From Bacillota bacterium (GTDB lineage Bacteria > Bacillota > Clostridia > Lachnospirales > Lachnospiraceae), in assembly GCA_023391695.1 (NCBI GenBank), contig JAEWAK010000074.1, forward strand, positions 36,987-100,986: a stretch of 64,000 nt of DNA. The letters are read 5' to 3'. The first letter of the stretch is position 1; every line of letters begins with the position of its first letter. The notes beneath the pieces are model-generated. The model was given only the letters and a program-made list of their open reading frames with translations. It made no database searches and was not told where the DNA came from. Below, piece by piece: positions 35,240-43,406 of this stretch. Made by a program: the position numbers and the translations under genes.

Positions 35240-36928
35240 TTATTCTACGGAAAGAACATAGTAGTAAATCGGCTGACCGCCATAATGTACTTCTACATCC
35301 AGATTCGGATATTCGTTCATAATAAACTCTGCCAGTTCATTGGCAGTTTCCTCCGTAATATCCGCCCCATAATAAAGGCTGATTAATTCCGAATCGTCCT
35401 CCACTAAGCCTTTTATTAAATCAAACGTAGTTTCCGAAATGTCAGAACCTACGGCAAGGATCGTTTTATCATCCAGCCCCATAATATTACCCTGTTTGAT
35501 TTCTTTTCCGTCAATATTGGTATCCCTTACCGCATATGTTACCTGTCCGCTCTTTACCTTCTTCATTTCTTCGGTCATTCTCTTTTCGTTTTCTTCAACC
35601 GTTTTATCGTGGACATAATTGATAATGGAAGTGATACCCTGTGGTATGGTTTTCGAAGGAATCACCACGATCTTTTTATCTTCCGTTAAATCCCCTGCCT
35701 GCTGAGCGGCAAGAATGATATTGCTGTTATTCGGGAAAATGAATATGGTTTCCGCATTGACCTGTTCAATGGCATTCAGCATATCCTCCGTACTTGGATT
35801 CATGGTCTGTCCGCCGGCTATAATATAATCAACTCCAAGTCCTTTAAAAATATCATTGATGCCTTCCCCTATGGAAACGGAAATAAACCCTACTTCCTTC
35901 TTAAGGGGTTTCACCGGCACCGCTTCCCTGGCCTTTTTTTCTTCCGACTGTTTTGCAGCAATTTTTTCCGCATCTTTAATTAATTTTTCATGATGCTCTT
36001 CTCTCATATTATCAATCTTCATCTTAGAAAGTGAGCCATAAGTCAAAGCACGTTGAATAGCAAGTCCAGGATCATTCGTATGTACGTGAACCTTGACAAT
36101 GTCATCATCCGATACAACTACTAAAGAATCCCCGATGGATTCCAGATATCTTTTAAATTCATATTCCGTCTCTTCATTGAATTCTTTTTCCAGCATAATA
36201 ATAAACTCCGTACAATAACCGAATTTTATATCAGCCGTATCCAGATTGTCCATGTTCACGGATACCGATGGATTCACTTTAGCTGCAGGAGCGGAATCAA
36301 AATCCACTTCTTTGCCAAGCAGGACATCATATGCACCTTTTACTATCTCAAGAAGTCCCTGTCCGCCTGAATCCACCACACCCGCATCCTTTAAAACAGG
36401 TAAAAGCTCCGGCGTATGTTCCAGCACTTCTTCCATGTATTGTATTACTTCCTTGCCAAAATAAACAAGATCATCGGTTTCTGCCACCAATTGGGCTGCT
36501 TTTTCCGCACCGCCTCTGGCTACCGTAAGGATAGTACCTTCCTTGGGTTTCATTACTGCCTTATATGCAGTTTCTACCGCTTTTTGAAAAGCATTGGCCA
36601 TAACAGTTACATTTATTTCATTAAAGTCCTTAATTTCCTTTGTAAAACCCCTGAAAAGCTGAGATAATATAACACCGGAATTACCTCTCGCCCCCCGAAG
36701 CGAACCACTGGAAATTGCTTTTGCAAGCCCTTCGATGGTCGGATTCTCCATCTGACTGACTTCCTTTGCTGCGGACATAATAGTCAATGTCATATTAGTA
36801 CCGGTGTCACCATCCGGTACGGGAAATACATTCAATTCATTGATATATTCTTTCCTGCTTTCAATGCTTTTCGCTCCTCCTAAAAACATCTTCCTAAGCG
36901 TTAAAGCATCAATTGTCTTTATAACCAC
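35240..36928 (-). CDS. DAK2 domain protein, FakA/YloV-like
   Basis: A 562-aa protein with a DAK2 (dihydroxyacetone kinase-like) ATP-binding domain at residues 1-200: NVFPVPDGDTGTNMTLTIMSAA with the metal-binding Asp residues, GSLRGARGNSGVILSQLFRGF, and VVDSGGQGLLEI. A middle domain and a C-terminal DegV-like fold follow. Family members are FakA, the ATP-binding subunit of fatty acid kinase that works with lipid-binding FakB. No FakB is in the window. The start is a GTG at 36928 with AAGGAGG nine bases upstream. The gene follows asp23/yloU as in Bacillus yloU-yloV. Confidence 0.92.
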   Translation of the reverse strand: MVIKTIDALTLRKMFLGGAKSIESRKEYINELNVFPVPDGDTGTNMTLTIMSAAKEVSQMENPTIEGLAKAISSGSLRGARGNSGVILSQLFRGFTKEIKDFNEINVTVMANAFQKAVETAYKAVMKPKEGTILTVARGGAEKAAQLVAETDDLVYFGKEVIQYMEEVLEHTPELLPVLKDAGVVDSGGQGLLEIVKGAYDVLLGKEVDFDSAPAAKVNPSVSVNMDNLDTADIKFGYCTEFIIMLEKEFNEETEYEFKRYLESIGDSLVVVSDDDIVKVHVHTNDPGLAIQRALTYGSLSKMKIDNMREEHHEKLIKDAEKIAAKQSEEKKAREAVPVKPLKKEVGFISVSIGEGINDIFKGLGVDYIIAGGQTMNPSTEDMLNAIEQVNAETIFIFPNNSNIILAAQQAGDLTEDKKIVVIPSKTIPQGITSIINYVHDKTVEENEKRMTEEMKKVKSGQVTYAVRDTNIDGKEIKQGNIMGLDDKTILAVGSDISETTFDLIKGLVEDDSELISLYYGADITEETANELAEFIMNEYPNLDVEVHYGGQPIYYYVLSVE

Positions 36929-36960
36929 AAGTTTGTTCCTCCTTAAATGTAATTCATCCT

Positions 36961-37317
36961 TTAGTCTATGACTCTTACGCCTTCGACAAATATATTAATT
37001 TTAACAACTTCCATTCCGGTAAATTCTTCAACCTTATATTTTACATTGCTGATCAGATTTTCAGCAACTGCCGAGATACTTACCCCATAGGATACAATAA
37101 TATGCAAATCAATAATTATTTTGTTGTTATCTACCGTAATATTAACGCCATGACTCAGACTTTCACGCTTTAGGAGTTTAACAAGACCATCTTTTACACT
37201 GATTGATGCCATTCCCACAACTCCAAAACACTCGACAGCAGAAGAACCGGCATATTTAGCCAACACGTCATTATCTATTGAAACTTCACCGATTTGTGTA
37301 TTCATGTGCCCTTTCAT
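36961..37317 (-). CDS. Asp23/Gls24 family envelope stress protein (YloU-like)
   Basis: A 118-aa Asp23 family protein: IGEVSIDNDVLAKYAGSSAVE at the N-terminus, CFGVVGMAS, VDNNKIIIDLHIIVSYGVSISAVAENL and a C-terminal EVVKINIFVEGVRVID. Members accumulate in envelope or alkaline stress and, in YloU's case, lie beside fakA; the precise role is unclear. GGAGGG lies five bases before the ATG. It leads a two-gene unit with the DAK2 gene 32 bp downstream. The upstream promoter has agr-like direct repeats, see separate entry. Confidence 0.95.
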   Translation of the reverse strand: MKGHMNTQIGEVSIDNDVLAKYAGSSAVECFGVVGMASISVKDGLVKLLKRESLSHGVNITVDNNKIIIDLHIIVSYGVSISAVAENLISNVKYKVEEFTGMEVVKINIFVEGVRVID

Positions 37318-37397
37318 AGGAACCCTCCAATTCTAATAATTGTTAACATAAGCAGCAGTCTATATTAACTGCGCCCTCTATGTTTCCATACATTACT

Positions 37398-37467
37398 ATT
37401 ATAACCTTTTTTAAATAAAAATGGAATACTTATTTTTAATTCTACATTTTCCATATTTTTATTCTAC
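37398..37467 (-). promoter_or_regulatory. Putative AgrA-like sites at the asp23-fakA promoter
   Basis: On the minus strand TATAAT (37398-37403) has only a poor -35 (TTCCAT at the 17-bp position). Two direct copies of AATGTAGAAT lie upstream (cores 37439-37445 and 37461-37467, period 22 bp). The near core is exactly 35 bp from the -10, as at agrB (35) and close to agrD (34). A weak -35 with upstream direct repeats is typical of an activated promoter. Regulation by the local AgrA is inferred. Confidence 0.5.
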
Positions 37468-37683
37468 ATTTTTCTTTTATATTATTCCATGATTTTCCCT
37501 GTTTATGATATAAAGAAAAAAATTAATGCATATATTGATACTGTAAATTTCTTAATTTATAACTTTTTCTTACCGCAATGCGATGTTTCGTCTGCTTTTA
37601 AAAGTTGGGGCCTTTGCAAAAGATAGGCCTTCGTATACTTCAGGATTTACAAGCTGTCAGGAATAGAATGGCGGCTTTATTAT

Positions 37684-37774
37684 AATTTGTATTTCATCCG
37701 TCTTCTGATGGATCGCTGCTACGGGCAGCAGAAAAGATTTTGTGCCGCCGCCGGCGGCAGAATGAGAGGTCATT
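37684..37774 (+). promoter_or_regulatory. Structured leader/repeat element (family B) before the 46-aa gene
   Basis: A hairpin-rich segment (ATCCGTC-TTCT-GATGGAT, CTGCTACGGGCAG, GCCGCCGCCGGCGGC) whose end, AGATTTTGTGC...GGCGG..GAATGAGAGGT, matches the leader of glf at 30806-30843. As there, it ends in the ribosome binding site GAGAGGT four bases before the start codon. A TATAAT lies at 37681-37686. Confidence 0.55.
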
Positions 37775-37915
37775 ATGAAAAGAATGATAGGTTTTATACT
37801 ATTCTGGGTAGCCATCGGCATGACTATAATGCTGTTTATTACCAATGGAATTTTGGCAGTCTGCATTATAATCCTGTTTTTAGTCCTGGGATATAATTTA
37901 TTTACTTCCTGCTAA
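37775..37915 (+). CDS. Small membrane protein (46 aa)
   Basis: ATG at 37775 with GAGAGGT four bases upstream and TAA at 37913. The product MKRMIGFILFWVAIGMTIML then FITNGILAVCIIILFLVLGYNLF-TSC is hydrophobic almost throughout and would form two membrane helices with a short connecting turn. Similar short proteins with an N-terminal MKR, a central Gly-Met and a terminal GYNLF..C occur in clostridia, from memory; no function is known. It is the only plus-strand gene between asp23 and rpmB and has its own leader element. Confidence 0.7.
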   Translation: MKRMIGFILFWVAIGMTIMLFITNGILAVCIIILFLVLGYNLFTSC

Positions 37916-37961
37916 TGGTGCTTTTATCTCCTAGGACAAATTTTTCTATGAGACAAAAAAA

Positions 37962-38058
37962 GCCTGTCTCAAAACTTTCAGTTTCAGTTTATGTGGGAAT
38001 AGGGTTACTATGAATCCTATTCTCACTAGACCATAAAACTATAAGTTTTGGGACAGGC
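37962..38058. repeat. Long hairpin downstream of rpmB, possible MITE or terminator
   Basis: GCCTGTCTCAAAACTT (37962-37977) pairs with AAGTTTTGGGACAGGC (38043-38058), one G-T pair. An inner stem continues (AGTTT.ATGTGGGAATAGG, 37986-38003, with CCTATTCTCACTAGACCATAAAACT). The total is a near-continuous hairpin of about 97 bp. A minus-strand T run after it (TTTTTTTGTCT) would make it a terminator for rpmB. Its size is larger than usual for a terminator. Confidence 0.75.
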
Positions 38059-38077
38059 CCTTCCCATATTTTTAATA

Positions 38078-38263
38078 TTATGCTCTTTCTACTTTACCGG
38101 ATCTCAGACATGAAGTACATACATAAGTTTTCTTAGCTGCACCGTTAACCAAAATTTTAACAGATTTTACATTAGCTTTCCACATCTTATTAGATCTTCT
38201 ATGAGAATGACTCACAGCATTTCCAAAGTGAGCACTTTTTTCACAAATTGCACATTTAGCCAT
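38078..38263 (-). CDS. rpmB: 50S ribosomal protein L28
   Basis: A 61-aa ribosomal protein: MAKCAICEKSAHFGNAVSHS, RRSNKMWKANVKSVKI and a C-terminal VCTSCLRSGKVERA. The two Cys pairs (CAIC, CTSC) mark the zinc-binding form. The ATG at 38263 has GGGAGGTG six bases upstream; the longer frame three codons earlier would include that site. Monocistronic, separated from asp23 by a large gap. In Bacillus it is divergent from yloU; here both are on the minus strand. Confidence 0.97.
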   Translation of the reverse strand: MAKCAICEKSAHFGNAVSHSHRRSNKMWKANVKSVKILVNGAAKKTYVCTSCLRSGKVERA

Positions 38264-38382
38264 TGAAAGCACCTCCCTAGGTTTAATTTAAGTCTCACGA
38301 CCTACAAACAAATCTATTCTAGCAGAATAAAACTAATATTGCAAGAAAAATTTTAAACTTTTGTAAGTAACCTTACCAGATT

Positions 38383-38784
38383 TTAGTCGTTGCTGTATGT
38401 TTTAGAGTTAATTACTTCATCGACTTTATCCGCTACATCCTCATCTTTGTCTTTTTTGAATTTGCTGATAAAATCCGGTACCATGTCCAAAATCTTGGTA
38501 ATGCTGTCCTGGTTCTTAACATTAACCAGGCGGGCCGTACCGTCTTTAATCACCAATACTGCACTGGGAGTCATTTTACCGCCCATGGCACCACCGGCAT
38601 TATTCTTGCCTGCATCTTTGGAAAATGCTCCGGCACCTACCCCGAAGCTGACGTCTACTAAAGGCAGGATAATCGTACCGTCATCAAATTTAACCGCATC
38701 CCCCACCACAGTTTTTGTAGTAATAAAACTATCCATACCTTTAAATAATGATTCTACTGTTGAATTAAAATTATTTTCACCCAT
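38383..38784 (-). CDS. gerW: Sporulation protein YtfJ/GerW
   Basis: A 133-aa GerW (YtfJ) family protein, needed for spore germination in Bacillus. The N-terminus VESLFKGMDSFITTKTVVGDAV, GTIILPLVDVSFGVGAGAF and the Gly-rich AGGAMGGKMTPSAVLVIKDG are diagnostic. The tail from residue 115 is charged and variable. Its start overlaps the stop codon of the upstream DUF2953 gene (TAATG), so the two are translated together. In Bacillus the equivalent pair is ytfI-ytfJ. Confidence 0.95.
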   Translation of the reverse strand: MGENNFNSTVESLFKGMDSFITTKTVVGDAVKFDDGTIILPLVDVSFGVGAGAFSKDAGKNNAGGAMGGKMTPSAVLVIKDGTARLVNVKNQDSITKILDMVPDFISKFKKDKDEDVADKVDEVINSKTYSND

Positions 38785-39920
38785 TATAAATCCTCCTTAA
38801 GAGTTTTAAAGTTTTTCAGTAAATTTCTAAAATTTTTATCTAATATGAGCTGTATACATATTATTAGTAATGTAGATAATCTTATTCTTCCCATACAAAA
38901 TATGGAACCTTTCAGAATTTCTTCCTCAAAATTCGGAATAATCCGCACGGATTTTCCGTAAAAACCATAAAAAATTGCCATTACTCCCAAAACCTGTCCG
39001 GTAGAACAGGGATCCCCGGTACCAAATTCCAATTCCATTTCTAGTTTGGCAGGCCGTACATGCTTAAATATTCTTTTTAAAGTATGAAAGGTTTTTTTAA
39101 ATGCTTCTTTATTCAATTCATCCTTTAAGAAAGCTTTAATTTTATCCCACTTTTCACTGATGGTTGCAATATTTTCTTTCAGGTTACGGAGCTGGTCTTT
39201 CATCCTTAAGAACCCTTCTTTTATTCCTCTGAAAAACTCTTTCATTTTATGAAGAATCCGTTTTATCCTGCCTATGATTCCTTTCGGTTTTTCACTTTGG
39301 AACTCTTCCAGTGAATCCTCCGGGCCTGAAGGTTCGCCCGGTATGCCGTATCGGTTTACTTCTATCTTTTTATCCGCAATATTCCGGTCTGAACCAGGTA
39401 TTACCATGTCTTTCTGTTCTTTTGGTATTTCGGCAGGTATTACGGCACTCTGCCTGTCCGCTTTTTCTTCGGGTTTACCTCTATCCCTTTGTATACTGGT
39501 AATGTCCGCCGCTTTCTTATTCTCATTGGCGGATTTTATGTCGTTTTGCACATTTACTTTTCTTTCGGATTTTAATTCCGTTTTCATACCGGCTTTTTGG
39601 GCAGGCTTTTGAAACTGGCCAAGCCTTCCGGATTTTTTAGGCTGCTTATTGCGATTCAAATTACTGCTGTCATAAAATATTCTGCCGAATATCCGTAAGA
39701 CAATTCGAAGTTTATTATCGGAATATAGAATACGGATGTATAAAATCCGAAACAACCAACTCAATTTTGCTTCTGCCCTTATTTCTTCCCTGGCATCTGC
39801 ATTAACTCTATATCGGATCGGTACCAGAAGCACAACAAGAATGAGAAAAAGCAGCAATGCCAATATGGAGGCAAGAATGATTCCGATTAATTTCAAAAGG
39901 AATAAAACATTATGGAGCAT
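38784..39920 (-). CDS. DUF2953 (YtfI-like) protein
   Basis: A 378-aa protein with one N-terminal membrane helix (LLKLIGIILASILALLLFLILVVLLVPIRY), followed by the DUF2953 beginning YRVNADAREEIRAEAKLSWLFRIL. The middle, residues about 85-215, is a Lys/Glu/Ser-rich low-complexity insert. A helical region and the conserved C-terminal part (LEMELEFGTGDPCSTGQVLG and IRLSTLLIICIQLILDKNFRNLL) follow. The low-complexity insert makes it longer than the roughly 220-aa Bacillus YtfI. It precedes gerW with overlapping stop and start; a role in sporulation or germination is inferred from that pairing. Confidence 0.85.
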   Translation of the reverse strand: MLHNVLFLLKLIGIILASILALLLFLILVVLLVPIRYRVNADAREEIRAEAKLSWLFRILYIRILYSDNKLRIVLRIFGRIFYDSSNLNRNKQPKKSGRLGQFQKPAQKAGMKTELKSERKVNVQNDIKSANENKKAADITSIQRDRGKPEEKADRQSAVIPAEIPKEQKDMVIPGSDRNIADKKIEVNRYGIPGEPSGPEDSLEEFQSEKPKGIIGRIKRILHKMKEFFRGIKEGFLRMKDQLRNLKENIATISEKWDKIKAFLKDELNKEAFKKTFHTLKRIFKHVRPAKLEMELEFGTGDPCSTGQVLGVMAIFYGFYGKSVRIIPNFEEEILKGSIFCMGRIRLSTLLIICIQLILDKNFRNLLKNFKTLKEDL

Positions 39921-39985
39921 ATATTCTTGGTTTCCTCCTTTAAGTACTCATTCTATTATTTATCCTATTAAGGCAGGCTCTGAAT

Positions 39986-40294
39986 TTAAAAATATTCCCT
40001 TACCCGGAAATCACCGGTATTGGTATATATTTCTTCCAGCATATCCTTTACAAGCAATTTAGCTTGTCCCTTCGATCCTGCCAGTCCAAGTATATAAATT
40101 TCCTGTTTGGCATAATAGGGAAATAAGAGTTCGTTGGCATTCAGAATATCGAATAAATTATTGGGATTCACCGCGAAAGTTATACAATAAATCTCAAAGG
40201 TCAATTCACCTTTTTCGATGGATTTCATGGTTTTTATTTTTTTCTTCCGGTTGAAGTCATCACTCAGATATAATTTTGCTGACCACTTGATCAT
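39986..40294 (-). CDS. Conserved hypothetical protein (102 aa)
   Basis: A 102-aa soluble protein of unknown function, with AAAGGTG about seven bases before the ATG. The N-terminal 30 residues are basic; the conserved-looking core is EIYCITFAVNPNNLFDILNANELLFPYY, then IYILGLAGSKGQAKLLVKDML and a terminal TGDFRVREYF. I recall close relatives only as uncharacterised Lachnospiraceae proteins. It lies 65 bp upstream of the DUF2953-gerW pair in the same direction and may share its transcript. Confidence 0.75.
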   Translation of the reverse strand: MIKWSAKLYLSDDFNRKKKIKTMKSIEKGELTFEIYCITFAVNPNNLFDILNANELLFPYYAKQEIYILGLAGSKGQAKLLVKDMLEEIYTNTGDFRVREYF

Positions 40295-40418
40295 ATTTAT
40301 AACACCTTTTCTCCCTTAAACTCCCGAGGCATATTTTATACTCTCTCCCCTTACCGGGCGCACCAGGCTTTTCCCTTGGATTTACTCTGAATTTCACAAT
40401 TTTTCCTATGCCTTATTC

Positions 40419-40612
40419 CATTATACCATGTCCGCAGGCTCCCATGGTATGCGGTACTTCGTACCATTGATGCGCACTCACTTTGTTCGGCGCGGTATAA
40501 TGTCTAATGACATTATACCATGTCCGCAGGCTCCCATGGTATGCGGTACTTCGTACCGTTGATGCGCACTCACTTTGTTCGGCGCGGTATAATGTCTAAT
40601 GACATTATACCA
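40419..40612 (+). repeat. Tandem 92-bp structured repeats (family A)
   Basis: Two full copies (starting at 40419 and 40511) and the first 10 bp of a third (40603), period 92. Each holds CATTATACCATGTCCGCAGG, a CCATGG, a hairpin GGTAC-TTC-GTACC, TTGATGCGCACTCACTTTG and GGCGCGGTATAATGTC, which pairs with the GACATTATACC of the next unit. The two copies differ at a single base (CCATTG/CCGTTG). Homologous to 22495-22604 in reverse orientation. It fills the gap between the 102-aa and 484-aa genes. Confidence 0.93.
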
Positions 40613-40637
40613 CAATTTTACAATAAAAATACAGAAA

Positions 40638-42092
40638 TTAATTCTCATAAAATGACTTTATTAAATTTACACAGGCAGTTTTTTCCGCCTTATCGTGGCA
40701 TTGTTCCAGGGTACTCTTTATATAATCCGCCACATCCTTGGAAGATTGAAAGAAAACCGGCATTTTATTAATGGTATTGGCCATAACTGCCCTGTTTATA
40801 TATTGGGAATTCATTTGGAACAATTCGGTTAGTTTTGCAAATAAGTCTTCCTGTACTTTTCTTAAATAATCATCATCTGCCACAAGGCTTTCCACAGCCT
40901 GGCCCAGTTCCACAAATAAACTGGCTCCCAATAACTTCTGCGCTATGTCCAGGCAATTGAATAAGGGGCCTAACATCAGGCTTTTAACCATATTAATATG
41001 ATTTTCCCTGATATCGTAAAAATAAGCCTCAAGGGATACCGACTCCTCAAACATAATTTCCTGTTTCCCTTCGGTATAGGTTAATTTATCTTCCGATTCT
41101 TTTTCCAAAGGCAGTTTCTCTTCCGCCAGGAAATGCTGGTTAATTTCTTCGATTAATTTTTTGCATTGATCCTCATCCGTTGGTAACAGGAGGAATTTCA
41201 TCTCCCCTTCAATCCCTTCTATCCGGTAGCCTTCCATATAAGAATAAGGTGCCAAAAGCAGCATGACGTACAAATGGTTAACACATTCCTGCAGGCCGTA
41301 ATAAAAGTCCACACAGGAATTAATGTGCAAGGCAGCCTCATCAATCTGGCCGGAATATGAGAAATATTCATCTTTCGTGATATTCTTATAATCCAGGGCT
41401 TCCAGAGTTTTTCTCAGAGTATGGAATTCCGGATATACCGTATCCATTTCTTCCTGCTCATACAGCATTGCACCGGTTTTAATCATATAGATATAGCCGT
41501 CAAGGGAGGATCGGTCAGCGCCTTTGTATATGGAGACGCTGTCCTTAATTAAGTCAAAATATTTTGATTTCGTCAGCCTTACCGGCAATTGGCCAATGAC
41601 TTCCTTAATTTTATCATTAATTATTACGTTGTCCTTCGTATCAAAAATATAACGCAAAACTTCTGAAACAAATTCCTCTTCATTAATTTCAGCCAAATCA
41701 TCCCTGAACCGGTATTCAATCCGGTTAAATATATATTCAAATACCTGGAATATATCCGTATAGGCTGTCAGTATATTCATCCTGCTGATGATACGGTTGC
41801 GGATTGCATCCAGCCCCTTTACGCCGTTTTCCATCTTTTCGCCGGAAAAATCACTTAATAAAACATCCTTCACGATGGTGTTCAGTTCGGTTAAAAGACT
41901 CTCTTCCCCGTTGCTTCGCTCCCCCGCCGACTCCATATAATTTTCATAAAAAGTATAGTAATGCATGGTAAATTTTAATTTCGCATATTGTTCATACAGG
42001 GTAACCAGGCGGTTAAAAAACTGAGGCAGATTATAATCCAGGTTTACACCGGTCTGTATTTCCTTACATATCAGTTTCATATTTTTATTCAT
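40638..42092 (-). CDS. Hypothetical protein (484 aa), mostly helical
   Basis: I do not recognise this protein. It has no signal peptide or membrane helix and is strongly charged and alpha-helical. Features: NLPQFFNRLVTLYEQYAKL at the start, DAIRNRIISRMNILTAYTDI, an aromatic FEYIFNRIEYRF, and a C-terminal helix bundle. A run LLLLAPYSYMEGYRIEGIEG near residue 290 may be a small beta domain. It lies 87 bp downstream of two ABC-2 permease genes in the same direction, so it might belong to that unit, but there is no functional clue beyond this. Confidence 0.7.
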   Translation of the reverse strand: MNKNMKLICKEIQTGVNLDYNLPQFFNRLVTLYEQYAKLKFTMHYYTFYENYMESAGERSNGEESLLTELNTIVKDVLLSDFSGEKMENGVKGLDAIRNRIISRMNILTAYTDIFQVFEYIFNRIEYRFRDDLAEINEEEFVSEVLRYIFDTKDNVIINDKIKEVIGQLPVRLTKSKYFDLIKDSVSIYKGADRSSLDGYIYMIKTGAMLYEQEEMDTVYPEFHTLRKTLEALDYKNITKDEYFSYSGQIDEAALHINSCVDFYYGLQECVNHLYVMLLLAPYSYMEGYRIEGIEGEMKFLLLPTDEDQCKKLIEEINQHFLAEEKLPLEKESEDKLTYTEGKQEIMFEESVSLEAYFYDIRENHINMVKSLMLGPLFNCLDIAQKLLGASLFVELGQAVESLVADDDYLRKVQEDLFAKLTELFQMNSQYINRAVMANTINKMPVFFQSSKDVADYIKSTLEQCHDKAEKTACVNLIKSFYEN

Positions 42093-42179
42093 CTTTATAT
42101 CCGTTCGATACCACAGGTAACTGCTAAGCTGCCTTTTGGTTTTCCTTTCTCAATTAAAATTATCTATCAATCTTCACTG

Positions 42180-43406
42180 CTATCTATACTGCCTTTTACC
42201 TGTTATTCCGTTGAGAATAAGCAATCCAACGGCAGTTATGGTTAATTTTATATATGACATATATGGTATATCCTGTAAAGATGTTTTTAATATTATATCA
42301 GTAAATTCTTCAATAAACCAGCAATTTGGAATAATTTTCGAAATATTTAATAACTTTTCATCAATAAAACCGGAAATTAAATATAAAAAGCCTAGTAATC
42401 CGAAGCCCAGTATGGACAGGCTGCCGAATAACTGATACCTTCCGGTCCTGTCGGTAAATTTGCCAAGCAGCAGAAACCACAGGATCATTACCGCCGAAAA
42501 CAGCTCCATGGACAGAAACAGCAGAATACCCTGCTTTGTGGTAAACCCGCTTATTCTTCCGGTAAAGCTCAGGATAATCAGTACTCCCAGTATACTCTGT
42601 GCGGTAAAGGAAGCCGTAAAGTGGTTAAAATCCATACGGTAAGGACTTAACAGCGAAATTTTTACCCTGCTTTGTATTCCCGTTTCTTTCTCGGACACCG
42701 AACCGGCTGTCATCATCATGGCCGTAAAAGATAATAACATGGCAGCTAACCCCCATACAGCCTGCAAATAGAGGACAGAATTTTCAACTCTACCTTCAAA
42801 ATCCCGGTTTTTAATATTGACCAGCCTGATATCAAAGGCAAAATTAAAATCCGGTAAAGTTATCAGCGAATTGGCATAATCCGTATACTCCTTTTCCAGA
42901 TCCCGGTTTGAGCTTCCCTTTTTCTGTCCGGTGACAGTCTCCCACGGCAGGGACCGGTATAAATTATATCCTTTATTTAAGCATATTTGATGCAGCATTT
43001 CTCCCGCAATAAGATCGGACAGGATTTTGGCCGATTTATCCTCTTTTGGATAATACATGGTAACCAGTCCGGAAAGCTTCTCTGTCCGGAGTGCTTTTTC
43101 ATAGCCCTCATTGATAATAAAATAAGCTTTGATTTCTTCCTTATATAAGAGTTCTCTTAATTCCTTCTCCGTACCTTCATAAACATACAAAGCAGGCACA
43201 TTTTCAATATTACCGGCCAGTTCTCCGGCACTGTCACTCCGGTCAAGATTTAAAAGGCCGATGGGTATACTGCTTCTGTCCCCGGCATTTATTGATAAAT
43301 TATTTACGATAAACAAAAGGACCAGTACGGAAAAAGCCATGATAAAACAGGTTAATTTATCATTTAATATGGTTTTTATACGGAATATATAGAGACTATT
43401 CTTCAC
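42180..43406 (-). CDS. ABC-2 type transporter permease
   Basis: A 408-aa ABC-2 type permease. An N-terminal helix (CFIMAFSVLVLLFIVNNLSI) is followed by a large outside domain of about 170 residues (beginning SSIPIGLLNLDRSDSAGELA). Five further membrane helices come after SVLYLQAVWGLAAML, including the ABC-2 signature region around VSEKETGIQSRVKISLLSP. This is the layout of YhgE/DrrB-type exporters. Its start overlaps the end of the next upstream permease by 11 bp, so the two probably form a heterodimer. No ATP-binding subunit is found within the window. Confidence 0.87.
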   Translation of the reverse strand: MKNSLYIFRIKTILNDKLTCFIMAFSVLVLLFIVNNLSINAGDRSSIPIGLLNLDRSDSAGELAGNIENVPALYVYEGTEKELRELLYKEEIKAYFIINEGYEKALRTEKLSGLVTMYYPKEDKSAKILSDLIAGEMLHQICLNKGYNLYRSLPWETVTGQKKGSSNRDLEKEYTDYANSLITLPDFNFAFDIRLVNIKNRDFEGRVENSVLYLQAVWGLAAMLLSFTAMMMTAGSVSEKETGIQSRVKISLLSPYRMDFNHFTASFTAQSILGVLIILSFTGRISGFTTKQGILLFLSMELFSAVMILWFLLLGKFTDRTGRYQLFGSLSILGFGLLGFLYLISGFIDEKLLNISKIIPNCWFIEEFTDIILKTSLQDIPYMSYIKLTITAVGLLILNGITGKRQYR

